From CAYVVD01 sp964454975 (GTDB taxonomy: Bacteria; Bacteroidota; Ignavibacteria; Kapaibacteriales; UBA2268): a stretch of DNA of 64,000 nt. Positions 52,505 through 61,916 of this stretch are shown piece by piece (positions within the stretch are counted from its first letter, which is position 1; each line of letters begins with the position of its first letter). Under the pieces are notes generated by a model, which saw only the letters and a list, made by a program, of their open reading frames with translations, had not been told where the DNA came from and ran no database searches. The stretch is from NCBI GenBank assembly GCA_964454975.1, contig CAYVVD010000019.1:1-64000 (forward strand), written 5' to 3'. A program made the position numbers and the translations under genes.

Positions 52505-54700
52505 GTGGGACCTCGACGTGCAGAGGCTTTTGCCGAGTCCGGACTGAATACTTTTCGGGATATGCTTTTTAATTTCCCGGTTTCTTATATTGACAGAAGT
52601 TCTGCCCTTAGCCTTGAGTCCCTGGCAAAGCGAATGCGCCAGGAAGACCTCTTTGTAAAAAGCCGGAGCATTTCCTCGGACTCGATTGATTTCAACCTCC
52701 GCTCCGAGGTTACTGTTATTGGGGAAGTAAGGGATATATCCATACGGCAAATCAGAAATAAAAAGGAATTGCTTACAGTAAGCGTTTCTGATTTTAACAA
52801 CTCAATTGCAAGAATAAACCTCTGGAACGGGATCCAGTACTTCCGGGAAAGGTTCGACATAGGTCAATTGCTTGCAATAAGCGGTAAGCCCGAGCTGGAT
52901 AAATTCGGCATTGTTATTTTTACCCATCCCGAAATCGACATTATCGAACCCGACGATGCCGATCAATATATGAAAGGTATTATCCTGCCCAAGTACAGGA
53001 TTACTGAAAAAATGGCTGAGGCAAATATTGGACTGAAGCTGATGCGTCAAATTATGGCGTTCGTAATCGTGGATGAGTTGCCTAAGATTAATGAAACTTT
53101 GCCAAAATCAATAATTGATAAATTTAGATTTCCTGTAATTGGTGAAACAATTAAAAACCTACATTTTCCCGAATCCCATTCAAAACTGGAAAATTCAATC
53201 AAAAGGGCAAAGTTCGAAGAGTTCTTTTTCTATGAAATGCTATTAGCTGTTTCACGCTCTAAAATAAAATCCAGGGAAAAAGGAATAATAATCAATCCGA
53301 AATCCGAGCTTGCAAGGAAAGTATATGATAAACTGCCGTTCGAATTGACAAGCGACCAAAAGCGGGTATTAAGGGAAATTGCCGTCGATTTTGAGTCCGG
53401 GAGAACAATGAACCGCCTGTTGCAGGGCGATGTCGGAACGGGAAAAACAATTGTTTCGGCTTTATCGATGCTGATGGCAATTGAAGACGGATATCAGGTT
53501 GCTATTATGGCGCCGACCGAGATTCTTGCAGAACAGCATACCAATACTTTCAGGAAATTCTTTGATACACTCGGGATTGAAATTATACGGCTTACCGGCA
53601 GCCTGAAGAATTCTGAAAGAAATGAGGCACTTGAATCCATTAGCATAGGGAAAGCCAAAGTTATTGTCGGAACTCATGCCCTATTCCAGGCTGGAGTATC
53701 TTTTAATAAACTTGGGATGATTGTAATTGATGAGCAGCACAGATTCGGCGTAGCACAACGGGCAGATTTGATCCAGTTAGCAAAAGAATCATACGGCAAA
53801 GAATTTAGTGAACAGGCGCCACATGTACTTGTTATGAGTGCTACTCCAATACCCCGAACACTCGAGATGACTCTTTATGGTGATTTGGATGTTTCAACAA
53901 TAAAGGAGAAACCGGGAAACCGTCAGCCTGTTATAACCAAGGTCCGGTTCGAAAGTTCACTTCCGGATATTTATAAATTTATAATGGATGAAGTTGCTCA
54001 GGGCAGGCAGGCGTATTTTGTATATCCTCTTGTTGAGAAATCTGAGAAGCTGAACTTGAAATCTGCTACTGAGCATTTCAGTAAGCTTGATGAAGATATT
54101 TTCCCGGGAATTCGATGTGGGTTGCTTCATGGCCAGATGAACTGGAAAGAAAAAGAAGAAACCATGAGTAAATTCCTCTCGAAGCAATACATGATTCTCG
54201 TTTCGACAACTGTGATTGAGGTTGGAATCGACGTGCCGGATGCGAGTGTGATGGTTATTGAAAACGCTGAAAGGTTTGGCCTTTCCCAGCTTCATCAACT
54301 AAGAGGCAGGATTGGCAGAGGCCCTCATAAGTCTTACTGTATTCTGGTAACTAATGACAAACTAAGGTTTGAATTAAGTGACAGTGTAAGGGAAGAGGAA
54401 AGGCAAAAAGCCGCTATCAGGCTGAAAACCATGGAAGAAACAAGCGACGGATTCAAAATTGCGGAAGCAGACCTTTTAATTCGCGGCCCCGGTGATATAA
54501 CAGGTACCAAGCAATCAGGCATCCCTAAATTTGTTTATGCGGATCTGGTAAAAGACCATGAATTACTCATTAAAGCAAGGGACGAGGCATTTGCTTTAAT
54601 CGAACGCGACCCGCACCTGCGTTCCGACGAAAATAAAATCACAAGGGAGCATTTCCTGGGAATATTTAAAGGGAGGAGAAGCTATTTTGATATAGCTTAG
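52505..54700 (+). CDS. recG: ATP-dependent DNA helicase RecG
   Basis: RecG remodels stalled replication forks and Holliday junctions. The product is about 731 residues from a GTG at 52505 (GPRRAEAFAESGLNTFRDML). The frame is open upstream to 52442, and codons just before read LQYIKGVGP, the conserved RecG N-terminus. The true start is therefore probably a non-standard codon (CTG at 52487, or ATC/ATA near 52460). The wedge OB domain (VIGEVRDISIR), Walker A GDVGTGKTIVS, DEQHRFGV and QLRGRIGR are present. It overlaps the convergent thioesterase gene by four bases. Confidence 0.94.
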   Translation: MGPRRAEAFAESGLNTFRDMLFNFPVSYIDRSSALSLESLAKRMRQEDLFVKSRSISSDSIDFNLRSEVTVIGEVRDISIRQIRNKKELLTVSVSDFNNSIARINLWNGIQYFRERFDIGQLLAISGKPELDKFGIVIFTHPEIDIIEPDDADQYMKGIILPKYRITEKMAEANIGLKLMRQIMAFVIVDELPKINETLPKSIIDKFRFPVIGETIKNLHFPESHSKLENSIKRAKFEEFFFYEMLLAVSRSKIKSREKGIIINPKSELARKVYDKLPFELTSDQKRVLREIAVDFESGRTMNRLLQGDVGTGKTIVSALSMLMAIEDGYQVAIMAPTEILAEQHTNTFRKFFDTLGIEIIRLTGSLKNSERNEALESISIGKAKVIVGTHALFQAGVSFNKLGMIVIDEQHRFGVAQRADLIQLAKESYGKEFSEQAPHVLVMSATPIPRTLEMTLYGDLDVSTIKEKPGNRQPVITKVRFESSLPDIYKFIMDEVAQGRQAYFVYPLVEKSEKLNLKSATEHFSKLDEDIFPGIRCGLLHGQMNWKEKEETMSKFLSKQYMILVSTTVIEVGIDVPDASVMVIENAERFGLSQLHQLRGRIGRGPHKSYCILVTNDKLRFELSDSVREEERQKAAIRLKTMEETSDGFKIAEADLLIRGPGDITGTKQSGIPKFVYADLVKDHELLIKARDEAFALIERDPHLRSDENKITREHFLGIFKGRRSYFDIA

Positions 54701-55065
54701 TCAGTTTTTTTTATCTTGCCGTGGGGAGTTGGCTTTCCATTCTTATCGAGATTCACAAAAACAATTTCATCAATCGAAATTATCAGTTCTTTGCTCATCT
54801 TCTTTCGTACTTCACACCGAACTGTAATTGAAGTTGTGCCAAATTTAACAACTTCAGTTCCGATTTCGATAATGTCACCCTGGAAAGCCGGACGGACAAA
54901 ATTTATTTCAGACATGTATTTTGTTACAATTGTCTTGCTGTCGAGTTGGCACATCACAAAAATCGAAGCTTCTTCATCAATCCATTCGAGCAGCTTACCT
55001 CCGAATAAAGTATTTCCGGGGTTCAAATCAGGCGGGCTGACTAATTTTCTTGTCCTGAAATCCAT
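54697..55065 (-). CDS. Acyl-CoA thioesterase (hotdog fold)
   Basis: This 122-residue hotdog-fold protein has the block DLNPGNTLFGGKLLEWIDEE, where the Asn and Asp are the expected active-site residues of acyl-CoA hydrolases of the YciA/BACH group. NFVRPAFQGDIIEIGTEVV and SITVRCEVRKK complete the beta-sheet. The enzyme should release free fatty acids from medium or long acyl-CoA. It is convergent with recG (four-base overlap) and three bases downstream of the P-type ATPase gene. Confidence 0.9.
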   Translation of the reverse strand: MDFRTRKLVSPPDLNPGNTLFGGKLLEWIDEEASIFVMCQLDSKTIVTKYMSEINFVRPAFQGDIIEIGTEVVKFGTTSITVRCEVRKKMSKELIISIDEIVFVNLDKNGKPTPHGKIKKTD

Positions 55066-55068
55066 ATT

Positions 55069-57805
55069 TCAAAAATTTATTGTTGTTTTTTGTTTTCCAA
55101 GAAGTGCATTGAAGAATTTTATAATTTCCACAATTATAATAATTGAGAATGTTACACCGCCGACAATGATCCATTCATTAACGCTCAATGGCACTGTATT
55201 TAAGAGAGTATTCATAAAAGGCAGCGTAACAGCAGCAACCTGGAGCAATATCGCCAACATCATAACACCAAGTAGCACAGGATTAGTCAGGATACCAACT
55301 TTATCATATTTCTCTGTTTTAGAGAAAGGCAGGTTGAAAAACAACGACCTGTCAAGCGAACGGGAGTTTTGTACATTCCATATCTGGAAGAAAGCCAATG
55401 TGCTAAAAGCCATTGTCTGGGCTTTCATCAGGTCTTCGGGTGTTGGCGAGAAAATATTCGGCACAGAGAAATGGTAAACACCGAGAGTACCCACCATCAT
55501 TATAGTCCCTGCGAGGGCAATCCTGTATATGTAATCCTTCGCAACCAGAGGGTCGTCTTTGGGCCGGGGAAGGAAACGCATAACGTCCCCATGCTCTTTT
55601 TCAAATGCAAGTGGGAAAGTTGAAGTACCGTCAGTCACTAAGTTAATCCAGAGCAATTGTGCAGGTAGTATGGGCAATGGATAACCAACTATGACAGAAG
55701 TTGCAATTGTAAGCAGCCCACCGAAGCTTGTTGACAGAATGTATAATAAAATATGCTTCAGATTCGACAGTATGATTCTCCCGCGCCGAACAGCTTTTAC
55801 AATAGTAGCAAAGTTGTCATCGAGCAGAACCATGTGTGCAGCTTCACGTGCAACATCTGTCCCCGTACCCATAGCAATACCAATATCCGCCTGCTTTAAT
55901 GCCGGTGCGTCGTTTACACCATCGCCGGTCATGCCGACAATTTTGCCGCGTGCCTGCAATTGCTGTACAATCCTGAATTTATGGTGCGGCGCTACACGTG
56001 CGTAAACATCAATATCATCTACTTTGTTATATAACTCTTCGTCGCTCATTTTTTCGAGTTCGAGCCCGCGGACAACTTCAGGACTATCGCCGTTGGCAAT
56101 ACCGACTTTCCTTGCTACAGATCCTGCTGTACGAGCATGGTCTCCGGTAATCATAACAACATGAATGCCTGCAGAGTGACATTCCTTAACTGCCTGAACA
56201 GCTTCCTCGCGAACGGAATCCTCAATTCCTCCAAGACCAACAAAAGTAAGCCCCGAGAGATCATCCAGGCTAATTGGTTCGCTTTTGTCATAATCCATAT
56301 AAGCAAGCGCCAATACACGCAAACCATTGTCGGAATACAATCCAACCATTCCCTGTATTTTATCAAGGTCAATTTCACCAGTATTATTATCCTTTAGCAA
56401 CATATTCCCTGAGCGGGCAAGTATCGCTTCGACAGACCCTTTTGCAAGAATATATGATTTCCCTTCTTTTTCCACACGGACAGCCATCATCTGGTTTTCA
56501 GATTCGAAAGGAATATCCGCATGAATTTTCCAGCCCTTTTCATCGAAATTCAGCTTTTCTGCGCCAATCATCAGGGCAACTTCAGTCGGGTCGCCACTAA
56601 TTTTCCACTCTTCACCATTTGCGCTAATTGATGATTCAGTACAGTATTTTCCAATAAATGCCAAAAGTTCAAGCTGCCTGCTGTCGCTTGCAAGAACCTT
56701 TTCACCCGTAATCAGCGAAGAAACTTCACCTGCCTTTCCGAATCCTGAACCAGAGACGGTGTATTCCTCGCCGGCAGTGAAAATTTGTGAAAGTGTCATC
56801 TGGTTGCGTGTGAGAGTCCCGGTTTTATCTGTGCAGATTACATTTGTACTACCCAATGTTTCGACTGCAGCTAATTTTTTCACTATAGCATTGTGCTTAG
56901 CCATCTGGTTGAGACCTATGGAAAGTGTAATCGTTACAGCAACAGGCAAACCTTCGGGGATTGCAGAGACAGCAAGGCCAACAGATGTTAAAAGCATTGT
57001 TACCCAGTCGTTACCGCGCAGGAAGCCGATAATAAAAATTGCTGCCACAGAAGCAAGAATTGCTATGCTAAGCCCTTTGCTGAATTTTTCTATATTGTGT
57101 TGCAGCGGCGAAACTGTAATTTCTGCTTCCTGGACTTTTTGGGATATTTTCCCGAATTCTGTGTTTACTCCGATGCTTGTTACAACAGCTACTCCACGTC
57201 CTTTTTGGACAATAGTTCCTGAATAAACCATATTAATGCGGTCGCCAAGGTCGGATTCTTCGGGCAGAGTTAAATTATGATTTTTTTCAATCGGGAATGA
57301 TTCGCCAGTTAGCATTGATTCGTCGATAACCAGGTTATTTGTTTCTACGAGCCTTGCATCGGCAGGTACGCGAGTACCGCTTTCAAGAAGAATAACATCA
57401 CCGGGAACAATTTCATTTGTTTTGATTGTTTCCTGCTTACCATTGCGAATCACCCTTGCAGTAGGTGCAGAAAGGCTCATCAAAGCACGCAGAGCGCCCT
57501 CGGCGCGTATTTCCTGGAAAAATCCAATCAGAGTATTAAGAATAACAACAGCTGCTATTACAATAGCATCTTTAGGTTCTGCAACAAACGAANNNNNNNN
57601 NNGCAGCAACAATCAGAATGTAAATTACAGGGTCGTTGAATTGCTCAAGTAGAAGGATTAACTTGCTTTTAGGCTTTGCCTGCGGGAGTTCGTTTTTGCC
57701 GTACTTGCTTGCTCGCAGCTCAATTTCCTTCGTGCTAAGGCCATTCTGCGGGTCAACTTCAAAATCTGTTGTCAGTAGCTGTGTGTCGTAACTATGCCAG
57801 TTCAT
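55069..57805 (-). CDS. P-type Ca2+-transporting ATPase (interrupted by an assembly gap)
   Basis: This is a P2-type ATPase of roughly 908 residues. The N-terminus is MNWHSYDTQLLTTDFEVDPQ and continues to NDPVIYILIVA. Ten N at 57593-57602 break the frame, and it resumes at SFVAEPKDAIVIAAVVILN. Signature motifs are TGESFPIEKN, the phosphorylated Asp in ICTDKTGTLT, KGSVEAILAR and MTGDGVNDAPALKQADIGIAMG. AIPEGLPVAVTITLS in helix 4 (PEGL) marks the Ca2+/Mn2+ SERCA/PMR1 group. About ten transmembrane helices are expected. It precedes the thioesterase gene by three bases. Confidence 0.93.
57593..57602. other. Assembly gap (10 N) inside the P-type ATPase gene
   Basis: This is a placeholder run of ten N. 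The coding flanks (GTTGCTGC and TTCGTTTG on the minus strand) restore the frame only if the true number of missing bases is a multiple of three; ten keeps them out of frame. Confidence 0.85.
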
Positions 57806-57849
57806 ATCAGCACTAAAATATCAATATTAGTGCTCATTTCTAAAAAATT

Positions 57850-58494
57850 TTAATTTAATTTTCGCCGGAAGGTATTTTCGGGAGTGTTTTTCAGAACATA
57901 TCCTTTCGAAATTCCTCTCCCTTTTAATTGTAATCCCCCCGGTTTGATTCTATTTAATAACAAACTGCTAAAATCCATCCCGGTTAATAATAAACCGTGT
58001 AATCCTCTAATAGCACCTGTCAATTGTGATATCCCAAAATTACTGCTATCCCTTTGCACCTTAGTTTTTGCAGAAGAATCATTATTCATTTCTGCAAGTG
58101 AATCGGAAATATCCTGGACTGCAGGTTTTTCTAGGTAAACAGTGTCGTACTTATGGATTATAGAAGAATTGCTTACTGAATTGAAATCCATTACCACCGC
58201 AAAACAGAATATTATCGCAGTTATGAATGCCGCCCTGTAGAGTGGAATTCTGTAATGGATAACAGATGAGACAATGTCAGCAACACGCAGATGTTTGCGT
58301 GCAAATCGCTTGTCCAACCTTTCTTTAATAGCCGGATCGGGCTTAATCAGGCCTTTACCTTTTGCAAGTTCTTCCACAGATCGTTTTGCTATTTCTGTGA
58401 AGTTGAACTTTTCTTCCTGTGTGATTCCGGGGATTTCTATTTCGGGAAATTCATCCCGGCCTGTATATAATGAATCGTAGTAGTTATTTTTCAT
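57850..58494 (-). CDS. Single-pass membrane protein co-encoded with the ECF sigma factor, possible anti-sigma factor
   Basis: This 214-residue protein is not recognised by sequence. Residues 1-85 are cytoplasmic and charged (KFNFTEIAKRSVEELAKGKGL). One transmembrane helix lies at about 90-106 (AAFITAIIFCFAVVMDF) and the rest is periplasmic. Its start overlaps the sigma-factor stop by 11 bases, the typical layout of an anti-sigma factor, but there is no zinc-binding HxxxCxxC motif. The C-terminal SQLTGAIRGLHGLLLTG segment could be a regulatory region. The role is inferred from gene order. Confidence 0.6.
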   Translation of the reverse strand: MKNNYYDSLYTGRDEFPEIEIPGITQEEKFNFTEIAKRSVEELAKGKGLIKPDPAIKERLDKRFARKHLRVADIVSSVIHYRIPLYRAAFITAIIFCFAVVMDFNSVSNSSIIHKYDTVYLEKPAVQDISDSLAEMNNDSSAKTKVQRDSSNFGISQLTGAIRGLHGLLLTGMDFSSLLLNRIKPGGLQLKGRGISKGYVLKNTPENTFRRKLN

Positions 58495-59086
58495 AGGCGT
58501 CTTCGTATTTATTCGGGTCGAATACTTCCAGCTTATCAGCCAGTTTCCTTATTGTGTAAAACAACCGTGATTTAACTGTCCCGATGGAACAGTCCATTAT
58601 TTCTGCTATTTCCTGTAGTTGAAGTTGTTCCTGATAACGCAGGATAAATGTTGTTCTGTGAGAATCTTTCAGCTTCGATAATTCTTCGCGCAGCGATTTT
58701 ACAAATGATTTGCCGTCAATCTTTTCTATATAATCCACATTCAGCACGTCAGCGAATTCGGGCATGTTATCAAATGTGACAAATGTCCTTCGGGCTCTTT
58801 TCCTGTATTCATTGCGGCAAAGGTTTGTTGCAATAGTATAAACCCAGGTTGAGAATTTCTTATCCGGGTCGAATAGATGGGGTTTCTCAATTATTTTGAT
58901 GAATAAATCGTGGAGGAAATCCTGTGCTTTTTCTGAATCGTTGTTCAAAAGCCTGTTGATGTAGTAGAGTAGCTTTGAAGAATATCTTTTGTATATCTCG
59001 TTGAATGCTCCTTTGCTGCCTTTGGTAACAAGGATCATCAATTCTTCGTCAGTTTTTGCTGTATAGCTGCTTTTGAACAAACTCAT
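58484..59086 (-). CDS. ECF-type RNA polymerase sigma factor
   Basis: This 200-residue sigma-70 family member has region 2 (FNEIYKRYSSKLLYYINRLL, then EKAQDFLHDLFIKIIEKPHLF and FSTWVYTIATNLCRNEYRKR). Region 4 is DSHRTTFILRYQEQLQLQEI, ending CSIGTVKSRLFYTIRKL. There is no region 1.1 or 3, as expected for ECF sigmas. The start ATG sits directly against the right arm of an 11-bp inverted repeat that includes a GAAC-N16-CGTA promoter. It is co-encoded with the 57850-58494 membrane protein. Confidence 0.94.
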   Translation of the reverse strand: MSLFKSSYTAKTDEELMILVTKGSKGAFNEIYKRYSSKLLYYINRLLNNDSEKAQDFLHDLFIKIIEKPHLFDPDKKFSTWVYTIATNLCRNEYRKRARRTFVTFDNMPEFADVLNVDYIEKIDGKSFVKSLREELSKLKDSHRTTFILRYQEQLQLQEIAEIMDCSIGTVKSRLFYTIRKLADKLEVFDPNKYEDAYEK

Positions 59087-59143
59087 AAAATTGAACCGTG
59101 CGTTTTATGGGCATACGTCACTTATTTCAAATGGTTCAATTTT
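59087..59143. repeat. Perfect 11-bp inverted repeat at the sigma-factor start
   Basis: AAAATTGAACC (59087-59097) and GGTTCAATTTT (59133-59143) are exact reverse complements 35 bp apart. One arm ends at the base before the sigma ATG. Each arm contains TTGAACC, a likely ECF -35 element. It may be an operator, or in the mRNA could hide the start if transcribed from further upstream. Confidence 0.7.
59114..59138 (-). promoter_or_regulatory. Candidate autoregulated ECF promoter
   Basis: On the minus strand TGAACC (-35) is followed by CGTA (-10) with exactly 16 bp between GAAC and CGTA, the spacing seen in many ECF promoters. The transcript would start near 59106, about 20 bases before the sigma ATG. 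Confidence 0.55.
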
Positions 59144-59160
59144 ATTTCATAGGCAATTTT

Positions 59161-59188
59161 TTTGGTTTTTAATTCTTAGCTAAATTTA
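59161..59188 (+). promoter_or_regulatory. Possible promoter of mgtE
   Basis: TTTG (59161-59164), a 16-bp spacer and TAAATTTA (59181-59188) approximate the TTTG/TAnnTTTG pattern with the last base of the -7 element changed. No magnesium riboswitch is recognisable in this leader. Confidence 0.4.
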
Positions 59189-59221
59189 GCGTTTCCGAAA
59201 TTTAAATCAAAGGGGAGTTTT

Positions 59222-60571
59222 ATGTTAAAAGAACTTCTTAAGCCCGAAATAAAGGAGCTTATTAATAATCGCAAATGGAACGACCTCAAAGAAGCTCTCA
59301 GAAACTGGCCTTCACCTGAAGTAGCCGAACTCCTGTTAGATATAGACAAATACAATCGGGTCCTATTGTTTCGTGCATTGCCGAGGGATTTATCGGCAGA
59401 TGTTTTTTCGTACCTGGATTACGATGAAAGAGAAGAATTACTATACGACCTGACTGATCAGGAAACACGCGAGCTGCTTTCAGATATGTCCCCGGACGAC
59501 AGGACTGCATTACTCGAAGAACTACCTTCGAAAGTGACCAGAACTATGCTAAATCTTCTCAATCCTCAGGATTTGAAGGAAGCAAGGCAGCTCCTCGGAT
59601 ATCCTGAAGACAGCATAGGAAGGATAATGACTCCTGATTTTGTTGCTGTCCGCCCCCAGTGGACTGTTGCAGAAGCATTGAGCCATATCAAAAGATTTGG
59701 TAAAGACAGTGAGACAGTCAACAGGGTATATGTAACTGACAAATCAGGGAAGCTCCTGGATGATATTCTCTTAAGGCAGATCATTCTTTCGGATGACGAG
59801 CAAACTATTGAAAATCTGATGGATTATAATGTCATAAGTGTCTCAGCATTCGAAGACCAGGAGGAAACAGTCCGCCTGCTGGAGAAATACGATGTAGTTG
59901 CCATTCCTGTTGTGGATTCAGAAGGGCAACTTGTTGGCATTGTAACATTCGATGATATTTTTGATGTTTACGAAGAAGAACAAACCGAGGACTTCCAGAA
60001 AATTAGTGGTATCAACCCTGTTGACCAAACTTATCTGAGTGCCAGTGTTTGGCGGCTTTGGTCGAAGCGTTTTCCATGGCTTCTAACTCTTCTGCTTGCT
60101 AATTTTCTGACAGCTGCTGTTATATCAAATTATCATCACGTACTCGCTGCCGTTGTTGCTCTTACTTCTTTTATACCATTGCTTATTGGTACTGCGGGTA
60201 ACTCCGGGACACAATCTGCAACACTTATTATACGCTCACTTGCAACCGGGGAGGTGGAAATTGCCGACTGGTTCAGGGTAATTTTAAAAGAAATTGCTGT
60301 CGGATTGCTACTGGGAATCGCGCTCGGTATAATTGCCTATCTTGCCGGATTTATTGAAGGTAAAAACAGTGTCGGTATTGCAGTAACTGTAAGCTTGTCC
60401 ATGGTGATACTGATTATCTGGGCAAATCTTATCGGTAGCATATTGCCAATTGTTCTTGCAAAAATCAAGCTTGACCCCGCTGTCATTTCAAGCCCACTAA
60501 TAGCAACATTAATTGACGTAACAGGGATTATCGTTTATATCAACATAGCAATAATGGTATTGGAGATTTAA
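59222..60571 (+). CDS. mgtE: Magnesium transporter MgtE
   Basis: This 449-residue Mg2+ channel has the superhelical N-domain (VAELLLDIDKYNRVLLFRAL, LYDLTDQETRELLSDMSPDD), two CBS domains (about 135-255; GRIMTPDFVAVRPQWTVAEA, then VVDSEGQLVGIVTFDDIFDV) and five transmembrane helices. The signature PLLIGTAGNSGTQSATLIIR loop is intact. The cytoplasmic domains sense Mg2+ and close the pore. It is convergent with clpX, overlapping its end by four bases. Confidence 0.96.
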   Translation: MLKELLKPEIKELINNRKWNDLKEALRNWPSPEVAELLLDIDKYNRVLLFRALPRDLSADVFSYLDYDEREELLYDLTDQETRELLSDMSPDDRTALLEELPSKVTRTMLNLLNPQDLKEARQLLGYPEDSIGRIMTPDFVAVRPQWTVAEALSHIKRFGKDSETVNRVYVTDKSGKLLDDILLRQIILSDDEQTIENLMDYNVISVSAFEDQEETVRLLEKYDVVAIPVVDSEGQLVGIVTFDDIFDVYEEEQTEDFQKISGINPVDQTYLSASVWRLWSKRFPWLLTLLLANFLTAAVISNYHHVLAAVVALTSFIPLLIGTAGNSGTQSATLIIRSLATGEVEIADWFRVILKEIAVGLLLGIALGIIAYLAGFIEGKNSVGIAVTVSLSMVILIIWANLIGSILPIVLAKIKLDPAVISSPLIATLIDVTGIIVYINIAIMVLEI

Positions 60572-61842
60572 GCAGAACGCACTTTTTGGCTATCCTTGTA
60601 TTCATAGTCCGGTTCAGCGCCTTCGCTAATCACTGCTTCAGTGATAATACAAGCTTCAATATCCGGATTGTCAGGCAGTTCGAACATGAACTTCAGCATT
60701 ATCTCCTCTGTGATTGCGCGCAATGCCCGGGCGCCGGTTTTGCGGAGCATTGCTTTTTGGACAATAGCTCTTAGGGCTTCCTTTTTGAAAACAAGGTCGA
60801 TGTCATCAATCTTGAATAGCTTTTTGTATTGCTTCACAATTGCATTTTTGGGGTCTGTGAGTATGTGCATTAATGCATCTTCGCTCAAATCTTCGAGGGG
60901 AGCAACCACAGGAAGCCTGCCAACAAGTTCGGGTATGAAACCGAATTTCATCAAGTCGTCCGGTTCGGCAAATTTTAACAGGTCGTAATTGTCCTCTACA
61001 GAATAATTGCCTTCAGCTGTAAATCCAATGGAAGAAGTCCTGACTCTTGAGCCGATAATCTTCTCGAGGCCTTCAAATGCGCCCCCACAAATAAAGAGGA
61101 TGTTTTTTGTATCAACGTAAATGAGTGGTTGTTCCGGGTGTTTTCTTCCACCTTTGGGTGGAATCCCGGCTCGAGTTCCTTCCAGCATTTTTAGCAGCGC
61201 CTGCTGCACACCCTCGCCCGATACATCACGAGTTATGCTCGCAGATTCACTTTTTCTGCCAATTTTATCAATTTCATCAATATAAACTATTCCACGTTCT
61301 GCAAGTTCAGGCTTATAGTCCGCATTCTGAAGCAAATTAAGAAGAACTGTTTCCACATCATCGCCGACATATCCTGCTTCAGTTATCGTAGTTGCGTCTG
61401 CAATTGCAAAAGGTATTTTCAGTATTCGTGCAAGAGTCCTGGCAAGCAGTGTTTTACCGGTACCTGTAGGACCGAGGAGGAGAATATTACTTTTTTCAAT
61501 CTCCACATCTTCCAATTCATCCGAGCCGCTGTTCAGGATTCGTTTGTAATGGTTATAAACTGCAACAGAAAGTACTTTTTTTGCAAATTCCTGCCCTATG
61601 ACGTAATCATCAAGTTTGCCTTTAATCTCAGAAGGCTTCAGCAGCCTTCCCAAATCCCCATGCAATGAAGTAGAAAGGTTCTCATCCCGGTTTTTCCTGA
61701 TAATGTCATTTGCATTGTCGATGCACAGGTCGCAGATATAAACATTTTCCGGCCCTTCGATAAGGCTTGACACTTCACGCGAAGACCTGCCGCAAAATGA
61801 GCAGTGAACTGTTCCGAATCCCGAATTTTTGTTTTTTCCCAT
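60568..61842 (-). CDS. clpX: ATP-dependent unfoldase ClpX
   Basis: This 424-residue AAA+ subunit starts with a C4 zinc-binding domain (CSFCGRSSREVSSLIEG with CDLCID). Walker A is LLLGPTGTGKTLLARTLA, the pore loop GYVGDDVETVL, Walker B GIVYIDEIDKIGRKSE, the sensor/arginine region GGAFEGLEKII and the RKTGARALRAI C-terminus. It unfolds substrates for ClpP. It lies 75 bases downstream of clpP but beyond a terminator. The ends of clpX and mgtE overlap by four bases. Confidence 0.97.
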   Translation of the reverse strand: MGKNKNSGFGTVHCSFCGRSSREVSSLIEGPENVYICDLCIDNANDIIRKNRDENLSTSLHGDLGRLLKPSEIKGKLDDYVIGQEFAKKVLSVAVYNHYKRILNSGSDELEDVEIEKSNILLLGPTGTGKTLLARTLARILKIPFAIADATTITEAGYVGDDVETVLLNLLQNADYKPELAERGIVYIDEIDKIGRKSESASITRDVSGEGVQQALLKMLEGTRAGIPPKGGRKHPEQPLIYVDTKNILFICGGAFEGLEKIIGSRVRTSSIGFTAEGNYSVEDNYDLLKFAEPDDLMKFGFIPELVGRLPVVAPLEDLSEDALMHILTDPKNAIVKQYKKLFKIDDIDLVFKKEALRAIVQKAMLRKTGARALRAITEEIMLKFMFELPDNPDIEACIITEAVISEGAEPDYEYKDSQKVRSA

Positions 61843-61866
61843 AAATCAAATTATCTTTTAGCAATA

Positions 61867-61895
61867 AAAACGGGTTGCCCGTAAACGGACAACCC
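61867..61895 (-). terminator. Intrinsic terminator between clpP and clpX
   Basis: GGGTTGCCCG and CGGACAACCC (61872-61895, one mismatch) form a strong stem with a TAAA loop; GTTTTTATT follows on the minus strand. It should end most clpP transcripts before clpX. Confidence 0.8.
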
Positions 61896-61916
61896 AAAAT
61901 TAACAAATATTATGCC

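Noticed and set aside
54716..55477. Open frame of 253 codons on the plus strand
   Set aside because: It runs antisense to the thioesterase and P-type ATPase genes, whose families are certain; its translation has no recognisable domain.
59087..59221. Magnesium riboswitch before mgtE
   Set aside because: No conserved M-box elements are visible, and the space is taken up by the sigma promoter and a short leader.
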